This document shows, piece by piece, positions 10,574 to 20,500 of a DNA stretch of 64,000 bases. The translations under genes and the position numbers were made by a program. A model generated the notes under the pieces. It was not told the DNA's origin and did no database searches. It saw nothing but the letters and a program-made list of their open reading frames with translations. The stretch's first letter is position 1. Every line of letters starts with the position of its first letter. Source of the DNA: Heloderma charlesbogerti (lineage: Eukaryota > Chordata > Lepidosauria > Squamata > Helodermatidae); contig JANEZZ010000807.1 of the NCBI GenBank assembly GCA_026122225.1, forward strand, positions 62,001-126,000. Direction: 5' to 3'.

Positions 10574-11176
10574 TTGAAAACTCAGAAGCACTGGCAATGT
10601 GTTTACAAGCTCCCTAGTTCAGACAGTCGCTTCCCCTCTGCAATCTCTGAGCAACCGAGCCAAGACAGATGGAGAAGGGAGAAAAAGAAAGAGGAAGAGG
10701 CAGGAGGCAAAAAGAAAAAAACATTTGTAGAGAGTCTGGCAAGAATGCCGGCCCTGCCAAAGATACACCCTCCTCGAAAAGACGAGGATCCAGACCCGCC
10801 TGTTGCCCACCAGTTGAGAAGTACTGACAGTGGAGCCCAAACCTTGCTCCCCTTGAGACAGATAACCCAGTTAGTGGCCAATCCAGATCTAAGTGCAGAA
10901 GAACGCTATGTACCTGTTCAGGCTTACACATATGCACCTTTCACTACTTCTGATTTACTAAATTGGAAAACCCATTATGCCTCATATACAGAGAAGCCCC
11001 ATGAGCTGCTAGAACTGTGCTCCAGTATCATGGCATCGCATATGCCAAATTGGCAAGATTGCCAACAGTTGCTGTTGACTTTGTTTACCACTGAAGAGAG
11101 GCGCCAGATCCTTCAGCAGGCAAAGCGGATTGCCCTAGAAAGAGCTCCCAAGACTTATATAAATGCACAAGAATAG
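10574..11176 (+). pseudogene. gag: ERV1 gag: linker and capsid
   Basis: A 200-codon open frame. The N-terminal third is highly charged (KKKEEEAGGKKKK, low-complexity linker). The rest is gammaretroviral capsid: YAPFTTSDLLNWK, then SHMPNWQDCQQLL and TTEERRQIL. The same motifs occur in ERV2 gag (8280-8798), so the two are related families. It stops early at 11176; after that gag-like text continues only with stops (11177-11560), including a lysine-rich run at 11485-11520. It is a truncated, inactive remnant. Confidence 0.8.
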
Positions 11177-11568
11177 ATGAGAGAGAGTGCCCCTAGAAAA
11201 TCCTCGCTGGGATCTCAAAACACAAGCGGGGCTAGAGCGCCTCACCCAGTATCAAAACCCTGCTGTTAAAAGCCATGAGGGCAGGTATAAAGAAGTCAGT
11301 TAATATGACCAAGGTGTCTGAAGTGCTGGAAGGTGCCACCGAGGCCCCAGAGCGTACATAGAATGCGCCAGTATACCCCCCTCGACCCAGAGGCCCCAGA
11401 TAGAAGCTTGATGGCTTTGCAGGAAAGAATCTGATGGAATTATTGAAAGTAGCTCAGAAGGTATACGTGAATGGGGATCAAAAAAAAGAAAGAAGAGAAA
11501 AAGAAAGATAGAAGAATGGCCAAAAAGGCAGAATTGCTCGCTGCAGCGTTAGTGGAGCAGCATGGTAG

Positions 11569-11977
11569 TGTAGCAGAAATCAGAGTCAGAGAGACCACGG
11601 AGTGAAGGAAAATGAGTACTTCTTTATTTAACGCGCGGGCTTAAGGCTGGAATCACTTCCAAAGAGCCAGAAGCCCCGAGGCATAGCCACACATTACTTT
11701 TATAGAGATGATGACACACAAGCGACCCTTTCTCCCACCCCCTCTCCTGTGGTTTTACAGTTGGTACAGTTGTTTATAGTACAGGAAATGGGCCATAGGA
11801 CATTCTATCTTGAGAACAAGGATACAGTCTTGCAGTAAGCAAAAAGGCAAAATCATGACTGTGTTGTGCAATTCGGCTTGCTGACAGGGGAAGTCTCTAC
11901 ATTGCTGTTCCTGCCAAACTATGCTAGCTCAGCAAGAACATGAGACCACTTAGTCTGACCCCGACATGGCTGCTACA
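11569..11977 (-). repeat. Solo LTR, antisense, with 4-bp target duplication
   Basis: A 409-bp segment that on the minus strand begins TGTAGCAG and ends CTGCTACA. Its end matches the 3' LTR at 12969-13374 (Lys/U5 text CTTCACTCCGTGG). GTAG is present on both sides (11565-11568 and 11978-11981). It is a solo LTR of the same family as ERV1, inserted into ERV1 gag. Confidence 0.88.
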
Positions 11978-12968
11978 GTAGAAGATGAAAAAGAAGTAGA
12001 GGACCAAAAGGACGTAGATGAGGGAATGAGAGAGGACCTGGCAGAGGCAGGGGATTCCTAAAAAGGAACCAGCATGCCCAGTGCGGACAAGATGGACATA
12101 GGTGGCGTGAATGCCCAAATGGAATGAATCAAATACACAAAGGAGAGAACCAAAGAGGCCAGAACGGGCGAGGGAGGGGACAGCTTGGTCTGTAGGGATG
12201 TATAAAGAAGCCCCTTCATTAAAATGGCTAAAGCCAAAAGTCTTAAATAAGACAGACCGGGCCCCCTTAATCTCAGCCCTGGGGAGCCCCTAGTCACCGC
12301 CACTGTGGGGGGCCGTGACATTAACTTCATGATTGACACTGGAGCGGCATCAAGAACAAGCAAACGTTAGCCTTAGACAAGAGGTCCAAGCACTAGGCAA
12401 AGTTCTTCAAGCCCAGCATCGCTTTGTCTTAGAAAATAGGCCCCAATTCCCATCACAGAAGTTCATCCTTTCCAATCAGGAGATGAAGCATAAATTAAAG
12501 AGTAGAAAAATAACCCTTTAACTCCCAGGTAGAGAAGACCAAAAACGGTCATACTTTCCACCCCCACAGCCGTGAAGGTAGCTGGAATTAAACCCAGGAT
12601 ACATTAGACACGAGTCAAGAAAGCAAAGCGGGGGGGTAGACTGTAGCTGAAAATCCTTTAAAAGTCATTCTGAAGAAACAGTAAGAAAACTCAGGCTAGA
12701 CCCTACTGTGGGCACACCTGGAGACCGCCCACCCAGCGTACAGTCAGACCTGCAACTGGAGAGAATTGAAGAAGGTGACTAGACCCTACTGCAGCTAGCC
12801 AGGTAATAGCTGTCTAGCGTACGGTCAGATCCCAAAGAAAACCAAACACTTTGATCAGCACTGGCTGATGGTATAAAAAGTTTTGTATTGTGTCTCGCAG
12901 ACTATTATGAGCATTCGCTTATCAGAAATGCTATAATTGTAATGAAATTATGCATTTAAGGGGGGAAA
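11978..12968 (+). pseudogene. ERV1 nucleocapsid, protease and integrase remnants
   Basis: Around 12080-12120 the text resembles a zinc-knuckle end (GGCGTGAATGCCC context). At 12280-12350 the plus strand encodes a protease start with the active-site loop IDTGAAS. About 12556-12640 encodes the end of integrase (TPTAVKVAGI). Almost all of RT, integrase and env has been lost between these islands. Bases 12650-12955 carry no recognisable protein. The run at 12958-12968 (AAGGGGGGAAA) is the polypurine tract in front of the 3' LTR. Confidence 0.65.
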
Positions 12969-13374
12969 TGTAGTAGCAGTGTAGAGGGTCAGACTAAGTA
13001 GCCTCATGCCTCATGTTTCTGCTGAGCTCTTTCTCTTTCTAATACATTTTGCAAGCTGAAAAGATGCAGGAATTTCTTGTCAACAAGGCTAAGGTCAGAG
13101 TTATCATGTTCTCTGCTTATCCTGTCCTATAACCCATTTCCTGTGCTATAAACAATGGTGCTAGAAGAGGAAATGCTGAATACTGAAAAACCACACAGAG
13201 GGGGGGTGGAGGAGCTTTTTCATATGTGTCATAATGTCTATAAAAACAATTTGCTGATGTACTTCGGGGCTTTTGGCACTTCGGAAGTTATTCCGGCCAT
13301 AAAGCCCGCGCATTAATAAAGAAGAACTCTTTTTCCTTCACTCCGTGGTATCTCTGACTCTGATTTCTGCAACA
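12969..13374 (+). repeat. ERV1 3' LTR
   Basis: A 406-bp unit starting TGTAGTAGCAG and ending TGCAACA, preceded by a purine tract. It has a TATA-like TATAAAAAC near 13240 and AATAAA near 13316. Its last 90 bp match 987-1079. Confidence 0.85.
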
Positions 13375-14595
13375 CTATGGCGCCTTTGATATGGACAATT
13401 TTGTCCATATCAAAAGGTCCGGTCAGTGGGCATTACTTAACAGGATCATCCCGGGTTGAAGAATTCCTTTGGGGGGGGGACAAAAAACCCCTACAACTTT
13501 CTTCGCTGTGATGGGGTATAGGTACAATCTGCGGGAAAGGTGGCAAACCCTCCATTCTCTGCAAATGCAAGAAAAAGGAGCATGTGGTTTGGAGACGTGG
13601 GAAAGCGGGCAAAGAAAACTCGAAAAAGATACAGTGCAAAGACCAGGGAGATGCACTTTGCTGGGGAAAAAGCTGTCTCTGCAAGAAGGAGACCTCATCA
13701 GTCATCCCGGCAACCAGCAAGGACTCCGGCTGGGGCTGGAGCCAGCCAGCCGCTCTGCAAAGCCTGAGCTGGAACGCCTTGCAACAAGGCAAGGGAGCGC
13801 CAGCTTTCTGCAAAGCCTGAGCCCCAGGTCGCCACACAAGCTGTGCCCGGGCCTGCAAAACCGGGGCAAGGGATGCACACCAGAGCGAGCCCGGTCACTT
13901 CCACGGTGCAAGGCTTGGACCTTTGGGACAAAAGGCACGCCCTCGCCGCAAGAGGCGGCCCTCCCTTTGGTCTGGGCCTGCATTGCCCGCCGAGGACAGA
14001 GAGGGACCCCCCATACCAGGGGCAGGGGAAGAGCTGCCTCCAGCACAACCCCCCTTCTCGTTTACACACGGTGAAGAGGGTCGCAGTCCACCTTTGCAGG
14101 TGACAGGAAGAGTCAAAGAGGGACTCTGGTGCAGTGGTGTCAGAAACAGTGGTGCGGGCGGTATTTCGCCCCCGGCTGTGGGAGCCTGTGAGGAAGGAAA
14201 GCGGTTCTGCTGAGAAAGCACAACGTTCCTCTACTGCCAGTGTGGATTCTGCCGCCACGGAAGTAGTGGAGGAAGGAGGTCCACCGTGGAATCACCCAGA
14301 GTCCCTTGGAATGCAGCCAGCCGAAGCAGATAGCATCCCCCCTGTCAGATCGTGACCCTGAGAGCGATTCCGACGGAAATGACCTTGTCAAAGACAAAAC
14401 TTTCTTCTGTTTCTTTCCCAGTGGTCACTTTTGCTATTCAGCCGAACGAGAGACAGACAGACAGACGTGTCTGCAAGGGAATCCATGGGTTCGCTTCATC
14501 CAGCCACCCATCCAGCCATGCAGCTCGGGGTATTTACACCTGGATACAGACAAAGGCACGCTTGGCAGCAGTAGACCGGATACAAAATCCAGCAT
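13375..14595. other. Unrecognised region beyond ERV1
   Basis: It begins with a perfect 13-bp inverted repeat (13385-13414). The plus strand is GC-rich with open frames in all three phases at 13469-14220. None shows a family signature, and cysteine-rich text near 13570-13700 is too short to call a domain. The open frames may simply reflect base composition. It may be an old repeat. Confidence 0.35.
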
Positions 14596-14718
14596 AAGGA
14601 CAGAGGAAATCACTCATTGGCTGCTCGCACAAACCACATCATCCCGCTGACTTGTCCAGAACGTTTGGCTACCTGCAGTTTCGCTCAGTTGAGCGAAGGA
14701 AGTTTCTTTCCCCCTTCC
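14596..14718 (+). repeat. Dispersed repeat, copy 1
   Basis: It matches the two flanks of the Gypsy element (15845-15876 joined to 28264-28375), with shared runs such as TCATTGGCTGCTCG, TTGTCCAGAACG and GGCTACCTGCAGTTTC. It is therefore a dispersed repeat family, class unknown, and the Gypsy element landed in another copy of it. Confidence 0.75.
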
Positions 14719-14886
14719 CTCCTTTTCGCCAAGCATCTCAGAGCCACTTTCTTCAGGCCTTTCTTCATTCCGGCCGACATTTCCCTACATACGTCCTATT
14801 GGGAGAATCCAGCCTTCTTTCCTCAAGATCCCACTCTGCTTCCTCTATCCATGCTTGTAACTGGGAAGAATTAGTGAGCAGTCGGC

Positions 14887-14926
14887 ATCATAGAATAGCA
14901 GGGTTGGAAGGGGCCTACGAGGCATA
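14887..14926 (-). mobile_element. CR1 3'-end scrap
   Basis: About 40 bp match the CR1 3' terminus (ATAGAATAGCAGGGTTGGAA, minus orientation). Confidence 0.7.
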
Positions 14927-15140
14927 GCTCATAAAGATCCCTTTCGTTGGGGCTACGTGTTTCACAAAGGAGTTTACATTCCTCTTCAAACCTAAAAGGG
15001 TCTATAGCGGGTTTTGGAAAGTGGTTAAAAATGGCACGCAATTCTTTCCTGGACCATGCTTCATCTGTGACCCAGCTTTCACCAGTTGAGGATGATACAA
15101 ATTTCATAAGCAAATGAATAAATCTACAAATCACCAACAT
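14927..15140 (-). pseudogene. Possible retroviral gag capsid fragment
   Basis: The minus strand encodes a stretch with WSRKELRAIFNHFPKPAIDP followed by ERDLYEL. This resembles the capsid N-terminal pattern of epsilon- and gamma-like reptile ERVs (a charged residue, L, F-P, P, then D-L-Y-x-L). It is short, has no neighbouring pol, and is an isolated scrap. The call is by pattern memory only. Confidence 0.35.
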
Positions 15141-15844
15141 GAAAGCCAGGATGTTGAGCTGTAGTCCGTTACTCTCCTTTTAGATTGGAGGGAGACTGTG
15201 TGTGTGTGAGGGAGAGGGAGAGGGAGAGAGAAGCGCGCCAGAAGCAAAGCATCTTTACAGCACAGGGGCAGCCTCTGTTGAGCCCAGCATCACCCCAGGA
15301 CTCAGGTGGTGCCAGGAGCAGCATCTCAGAGATCGGGGCAGGAGGGCAGATGCACAGCAAGGTTCAGGGGCTCACGCTTCCCTATATTGAAGAGGGGCAC
15401 GTTGCAAAGAGAACAAAGGAAAGACAAGCAGCGCCAGTCATGAGGGTTCGCTGTAGTGACGCCCATCCCTTTTGGCAGAGCCCATTCAGCTCCTTGGCAA
15501 ACATCTGGGCAGAGGGGAGGGCAATGAAGCAAGCGAGAAGAAAACCGGAATGCGGCTGGAAGGAAACGCGTGGTGAACGCAGTCAAAAAGGAGCAAAAGC
15601 TCAGGATTGCCACTCTGCGGCAGCGACCGAGGTGCGGGCGCAAATTCTCTCCCTCACTGTTGCAGCCTTTCAGCGTTGTCCTGCGGAGCGTTTCAAAGGG
15701 GTGCGGGGCCTTTTGGGTTCTGGCCCGTTGGGGCTTCGATAGAACTCTCGGTGGCACGCTGTGACATATTGTAAGACATTTTGAGGACAGCATCACTCAT
15801 TTTTAGCATGATTTGGATTCCACATTTCAAGCCGTTTCCTCTGT
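15141..15844. other. Unrecognised, with a purine-rich simple repeat
   Basis: 15198-15232 is a (TG)n then (GAGGGA)n simple repeat. The plus-strand frame at 15185-15742 is open for 185 codons but reads through that repeat and shows no domain. No gene is called. Confidence 0.4.
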
Positions 15845-15876
15845 GGAAGAACACAGAGAAAATCATTCATTGGCTG

Positions 15877-16417
15877 TGTCAGCTGGAAACTGAGCCCATA
15901 GAGCACCAGAGCAGTTCTGATTCTGAGGAGGAACAGCAATCCGTGGGAGAGGAGCTCGCTCATCCCTCTCAGGCTCAGCAGCTAGCAGAGATTCCTCCTG
16001 CCACATTCCTGGGATAGATAGCAACCCTGGCAGCGAGAGTGCGCTGGAGGGGGGCTTGCTCGACACTCGGCGCAGACGCAGGGAGTAACAACAGATGGAG
16101 GGCGCGGAAAGGAGGCGTAGCATCCATTTGGCGCGCAAACAACGGTTGCGTCCCGAGGACCCAAGGGAAAGAGGATCTCTCCCTAGCCCATAAGTTCAGG
16201 GTCTTCCCATGGTTCTCCTTCAAATGGGGACCAACTGCCTTACCTGGAGCTTAGCCTACTCTGCTATCTTTCCCCTGTGCTGTTCCTTGCTTTGGCGCTA
16301 GTGATTAGTATCTGAAAGAGTCACAGAGGAATAAAGTCTTGGAAAGAACCCTCGTCGTCTGAGTCCTGAGTTGGCTATTGGAGGGGACTGCAAGTGGCAG
16401 CTAGGGCGCTCCTGACA
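15877..16417 (+). repeat. Gypsy 5' LTR
   Basis: A 541-bp direct repeat of 27716-28263 with TG...CA ends. AATAAA lies near 16331, a likely polyadenylation signal. The sequence right after (TGGTCCCCGT, 16421) is where the primer site should be, but I cannot assign its tRNA. Confidence 0.92.
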
Positions 16418-16479
16418 GCTTGGTCCCCGTTCCTCTTTTTTCTCTCTCTCTGCTCCTGCCGCCTCTGGAGGCTGCCATG

Positions 16480-16748
16480 GACTCGGCGGTGCAAGCTCTT
16501 GCGCAAGAGAACCAGGCTCTTTGTGATCAAGTGGCTCAACTGATGACTGCTGTACAGAGTCTGCAAGCTGCGGTTCAACCCCCACCAGCTCTGATTCCCC
16601 CCCGCCGCAAGTGCCCGGTGGCTCTGCCAGAGAAGTTTTGTGGAGAGAAAGGACTTTTTCAGATTTTCCGGGCCCAATCGGAGCTGTACATGCGCCTACG
16701 ACCTGAGCATTTCCTGACAGAACAGGTTCATGTGGGCTTCATCATTAA
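16480..16748 (+). pseudogene. gag: Gypsy gag, N-terminal half
   Basis: ATG at 16480 starts a frame with a heptad-like helical region (ALAQENQALCDQVAQLMTA), a proline-rich linker, and the start of a Gag capsid-like domain (PEKFCGEKG, then FRAQSELYM). This is the Sushi-type Gag pattern from which the PEG10/RTL family of vertebrate genes descends. The frame is cut at 16748 by L2 and resumes in register after 19238. Gag would form the particle that packages the RNA. Confidence 0.8.
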
Positions 16749-19193
16749 GTGGAGGAATTAACATCTGTCCCTTTGTCATGGTCAGATCACTTCCTGCTGA
16801 GGTTTAGACTTCTGGCGGCCTTTCTCCTCTGCAAGGGTGGGAGACCTATTAAAATGGTCTGCCCCCGGAGATTAATGGATTCCGATGGATTCCAGAGGGC
16901 TCTGGGGGATTTTCCTGCTGGTATGGCTGGTGCTCCTGTCGAAGCCCAGGTCGCTCTGTGGAATGCAGAGATGACTCGGGCGGTTGACACGATCGCGCCC
17001 AAGCACCCTCTCCCTCTGAGCAGAGCCCGGCCAGCTCCTTGGTATACACCTGAGCTGAGGGCAATGAAGCAAGAGGGGAGACGGCTAGAACGCAGGTGGA
17101 GGAAAACTCGTGCTGAGTCTGACTGAACACAGGTAAGAGCCCACTATTGAGCCTACTCTGTGGCGGTGAGGGTGGCAAAGAGGCATTTCTTTTCCACCAG
17201 CATCGCATCTTCTCAGTGTCGTCCAGCAGAGCTTTTCTGAGTGGTTCGCAGCCTGTTACATTTTGGGCCAGGGAGAGAGACGGTGGAACCCTCGGTAGCA
17301 TGCTGTGACAAGTTTGCGCGGCACTTTGAGGATAAAGTCGCTCAGATTCGTCATGAATTGGACACCACCATTAATGCAGTTCCATTGGTAGAGGCGTTCA
17401 GAGCACCGTCTGGTCCAGTTTTATTGGATGAGTTTCAGTTACTGAGGCCTGAGGATGTGGACAAGGTGCTTGGCCAAGTCCGATCGACCACTTGTGTGCT
17501 TGACCCTTGCCCTTCATGGCTTATTAAATCAAACAAGGAGGGGTTGTCCGGCTGGGTCCAGGAGGTTGTAAATTCCTCCTTGAGAGAGGGAGTGGTGCCT
17601 GCTGCTTTAAAAGAGGCAGTAATTAGACCACTCCTGAAAAAGCCTAACCTGGACCCAGAGGATGTTAACAATTATAGGCCAGTGGCCAACATCCCCTTCC
17701 TGGGCAAGGTGCTTGAGCGGGTGGTTGTAGGACAGCTCCAGGCACTCTTGAATGAAACGGATTATCTAGATCCATTTCAATTGGGCTTCAGGCCTGGTTT
17801 TGGAACAGAAACTGCCTTGGTCGCCCTGTGGGATGACCTCTGCCAGGAGAGGGACAGGGGGAGTGCGACCCTGTTGATTCTCCTGGACCTCTCAGCGGCT
17901 TTCGATACCATCGACCATGGTATCCTTCTGGATAGGTTGTCTGGGTTGGGAGTTGGAGGCACTGCACTACAGTGGTTCCGCTCCTACTTGGATGGCCGAT
18001 TCCAGAAGGTGGTGCTGGGGGATTATTGCTCTGTGCCATGGCAATTGTGCCATGGGGTTCCACAGGGCTCTATTTTATCCCCCATGCTGTTTAACATCTA
18101 CATGAAACCGCTGGGTGAGGTTATCTGGAGGTGTGGGCTGAGGTGCCATCAATATGCGGATGACACCCAGCTCTACCTCTCTTTCTCATCAAAACCAGGT
18201 GAGGCAGTGGCTGTTCTGAACCAGTGCCTGGGCACGGTAATGGACTGGATGAGGGCTAATAAACTGAAACTCAATCCAGACAAGACGGAGGTACTGTTAG
18301 TGGGTGGTTCGTCTGCCTGGCTAGGTGATATTCAACCTGTTCTGAAGGGGGTTGCACTCCCCCTAAAGGATCAGGTTCGTAGTTTGGGGGTGCTCTTGGA
18401 TCCAGAACTGTCACTTGAGGCACAGGTGAACTCAGTGGCACGGAGCACTTTTTATCAGCTTAGGCTGGTATACCAACTATGCCCTTGTCTGGACAGAGAT
18501 AGCCTAGCTACAGTTATCCATGCTCTGATAACTTCTCGTCTGGATTACTGCAATGCGTTATACGTGGGGCTGCCTTTGAAAACGGTCCGGAAACTTCAGC
18601 TGGTCCAAAATAGGGCAGCAAGATTGTTAACAGGGACTGGCCTGCGAGCTCATATTACGCCAGTACTTTTCCAGCTGCACTGGCTGCCAGTCCATTTCCG
18701 GGCCCGATTCAAAGTGCTGCTGTTAACATTCAAAGCCCTTAACGGCTTGGGGCCAGGTTACCTGAAGGATCGCCTCCTCCCATATGTGCCTGCCCGGACC
18801 TTAAGATCATCATCAGAGGCCCTTCTCCGTGAGCCCCTGCCAAAGGAAGTGAGGCGGGTGGCTACTAGGAGGAGGGCTTTTTCTGTTGTGGCACCCCGGC
18901 TCTGGAATGAGCTCCCTAGTGAGGTTCGCCTGGTGCCTACATTGTACTCCTTTCGGCGCCAGGTGAAGACCTTTTTATTTTCCCAGGCATTTAAGCTTTC
19001 TAACTTTTTATCTTTGCTGTTTTAAATCTGTATTTTAAACTCCTGTACTGCTGCTAGGTTTTATTGTGGTTGTATTGTTATATTGTGGTTTTAATGTTCT
19101 ATATATTTTAAATTGTTTTATTGTGTGTTGTTTGGTTTTAATTTTTGTGAACTGCCCAGAGAGCTTCGGCTATTGGGCAGTATAGAAATGAAA

Positions 19194-19232
<39 letters not shown>

Positions 19233-19233
19233 A
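16749..19233 (+). mobile_element. L2-clade LINE, 5'-truncated, nested in Gypsy gag
   Basis: It matches 57672-60118 with few differences. It starts near the end of the endonuclease domain and ends with the L2 terminus (GAGAGCTTCGGCTATTGGGC) and an (ATAA)n tail at 19192-19233. ATTAA is found on both sides (16744-16748 and 19234-19238), a short target duplication. Confidence 0.92.
17241..19025 (+). CDS. L2 LINE reverse transcriptase (C-terminal 594 codons)
   Basis: Open frame covering the L2 reverse transcriptase. Order: N-terminal linker, RT finger and palm blocks ([31 protein letters not shown] with catalytic Asp, [21 protein letters not shown] with the Y-A-D-D core), thumb, then the C-terminal region ([23 protein letters not shown]). 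The frame begins inside the protein because of a stop at about 17124 and a frame break near 17240. The first ATG is not a natural start. L2 proteins nick DNA and copy their RNA at the nick. Without the endonuclease half this copy is dead. Its near-identity to the copy at 57172-59904 suggests recent family activity. Confidence 0.9.
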   Translation: MVRSLLHFGPGRETVEPSVACCDKFARHFEDKVAQIRHELDTTINAVPLVEAFRAPSGPVLLDEFQLLRPEDVDKVLGQVRSTTCVLDPCPSWLIKSNKEGLSGWVQEVVNSSLREGVVPAALKEAVIRPLLKKPNLDPEDVNNYRPVANIPFLGKVLERVVVGQLQALLNETDYLDPFQLGFRPGFGTETALVALWDDLCQERDRGSATLLILLDLSAAFDTIDHGILLDRLSGLGVGGTALQWFRSYLDGRFQKVVLGDYCSVPWQLCHGVPQGSILSPMLFNIYMKPLGEVIWRCGLRCHQYADDTQLYLSFSSKPGEAVAVLNQCLGTVMDWMRANKLKLNPDKTEVLLVGGSSAWLGDIQPVLKGVALPLKDQVRSLGVLLDPELSLEAQVNSVARSTFYQLRLVYQLCPCLDRDSLATVIHALITSRLDYCNALYVGLPLKTVRKLQLVQNRAARLLTGTGLRAHITPVLFQLHWLPVHFRARFKVLLLTFKALNGLGPGYLKDRLLPYVPARTLRSSSEALLREPLPKEVRRVATRRRAFSVVAPRLWNELPSEVRLVPTLYSFRRQVKTFLFSQAFKLSNFLSLLF

Positions 19234-19238
19234 ATTAA

Positions 19239-19900
19239 ACTACTTTCAGGCGTGGCAGCTAAATGGGCTTCGGGACTTCTTCTCGCTAATGACCTCCTGC
19301 TCGGGGACTATCAAGGTTTCATGACAGCAATGGCCAGTTTTTTTGGTGACCCCCTGCGCACGCAGACGGCTTCTCGGGAGATTCGCCACCTCAGGCAGGG
19401 CAAGGACTCAGTTTCCAGCTATGCGACAACTTTTCACTTGCTGATGCAAGATTTACAGTGGAATGATGCTGCGCTGGTGGCTCTGTTTTTGGACGGTTTG
19501 AAGAACGAGATCTTGGACAAGTTGGCGAGCATGCTTAGCCCGCCTACTTTGGAGGACCTCATCCAGACCTGCCTCCAGATAGTCGGCTGGAGGGGCGCCA
19601 GCAGACCTGGAGGGGCGCCAGGGGCCGAGATTTCTCTCCTCCCATTCGCCCACGTTTCCAGCCCCCTCCTCCACTCCCTGCCCCTGCGGTGGGGGCGGAG
19701 GAGACCCCGATGCAGCTGGGAGCTACCCAAGCCCTGCTGCCGCCAGAAGAACTAGATCGGCGGAGCGCCGATGCTTTCGGAGTGGAAAGCTGGGACATTT
19801 TGCCAAAACCTGCCGCGCTAGACCCGCAGCCCCACTGCCTCCCCCTCCTCTCCTTCCTCCTCATCCCCAGGCCTGATTAGGCTGGCCCCCAAGCCTGTTG
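19239..19900 (+). pseudogene. gag: Gypsy gag, C-terminal half with defective zinc knuckle
   Basis: It resumes the capsid-like domain (AAKWASGLLLAND, RHLRQGKDSVSSYATTFHLL, LFLDGLKNEILDKLA). It ends in a knuckle at 19772-19813 of the form C-F-R-S-G-K-L-G-H-F-A-K-T-C. The second of the normal CX2CX4HX4C ligands is Ser (AGT) instead of Cys. Frameshifts around 19560 and 19740 separate the domains. The knuckle normally binds the element RNA. This copy would not be expected to. Confidence 0.75.
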
Positions 19901-19938
19901 GGGGTCTCCAGTGTGGGGGTTGGTTCCCCACCAGGTGG

Positions 19939-20500
19939 GTGCCTTCCACAACCCCCCCACCCTCCCATCTGCTATTGCATGTTCATCTCCGCTCCTCCCA
20001 GTGGGGTGGGGTGGAGGCCCTGGCTTTAGTGGACTCTGGGGCTATGACCAGTTTCATGGATGAAACGTTCGCCCTCTTCCACAAGATTCCTACCCTGCCT
20101 CTTCCTGCCCCCTTGGCAGTGGAGACCATCGATGGGCGTCCTCTTTCTTCAGGCGCAGTGACCTGGATTACAGCTCTGCTCACTCTGAGCGCCCAGTCCC
20201 ACGTTGAGCAGATTCAGTTTCACTTGGCCAAGGTTCCCCAGTACCCAATCGTGCTGGGTGTTTCCTGGCTCTCTAAGCATAATCCTCAGATTTCTTGGGG
20301 GCTTCAGCAAGTGGAGTTTGCCTCTCCCTACTGCCGGGAGCATTGCCTCCCAGTGCCAGCCCAGGCCTTAACCCTTTCCTCCCCCTCCTTGTCTGCTTCT
20401 GGCAGTCCTTCAGCTACCGTGATCCTCCCAGAGAAGTATGCAGCTTTTCGGGATGTGTTTGACAAGAAGGAGGCTGACCAGCTCCCCCCCCCCGCCCTTT
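19939..20500 (+). pseudogene. pol: Gypsy protease and RT N-terminal linker
   Basis: The frame contains LALVDSGAMTSFM, with the active-site D-S-G of Gypsy aspartic proteases (Asp at 20033). Further on are the fold-closing VLGVSWLSKHNPQISW and the pre-RT segment LPEKYAAFRDVFDKKEADQLPP. A C-run at about 20487-20496 shifts the frame, and RT continues from 20497 in another phase. The protease would cut the polyprotein. It is broken here by the downstream shift. Confidence 0.85.

Larger units (their letters stand above)
717..13374 (+). mobile_element. ERV1: decayed gammaretrovirus-like provirus
   Basis: Order on the plus strand: LTR end, tRNA-His primer site, leader, matrix-like gag start (about 1792), capsid (10574-11176), nucleocapsid and protease remnants (about 12060-12350), integrase tail (about 12556-12640), polypurine tract, 3' LTR. 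This is gammaretroviral gene order. ERV2 occupies 3692-10253 and a solo LTR occupies 11569-11977. Most of pol and nearly all of env are missing. That 1-3.6 kb and 10.25-13.4 kb are halves of one provirus is inferred from order, strand and matching LTR ends; 2.15-3.69 kb may derive from another element. Confidence 0.6.

Noticed and set aside
13469..14220. New protein-coding gene in three overlapping frames
   Set aside because: All frames are open at similar length, with no domain, splice pattern or conserved partner; base composition explains it.
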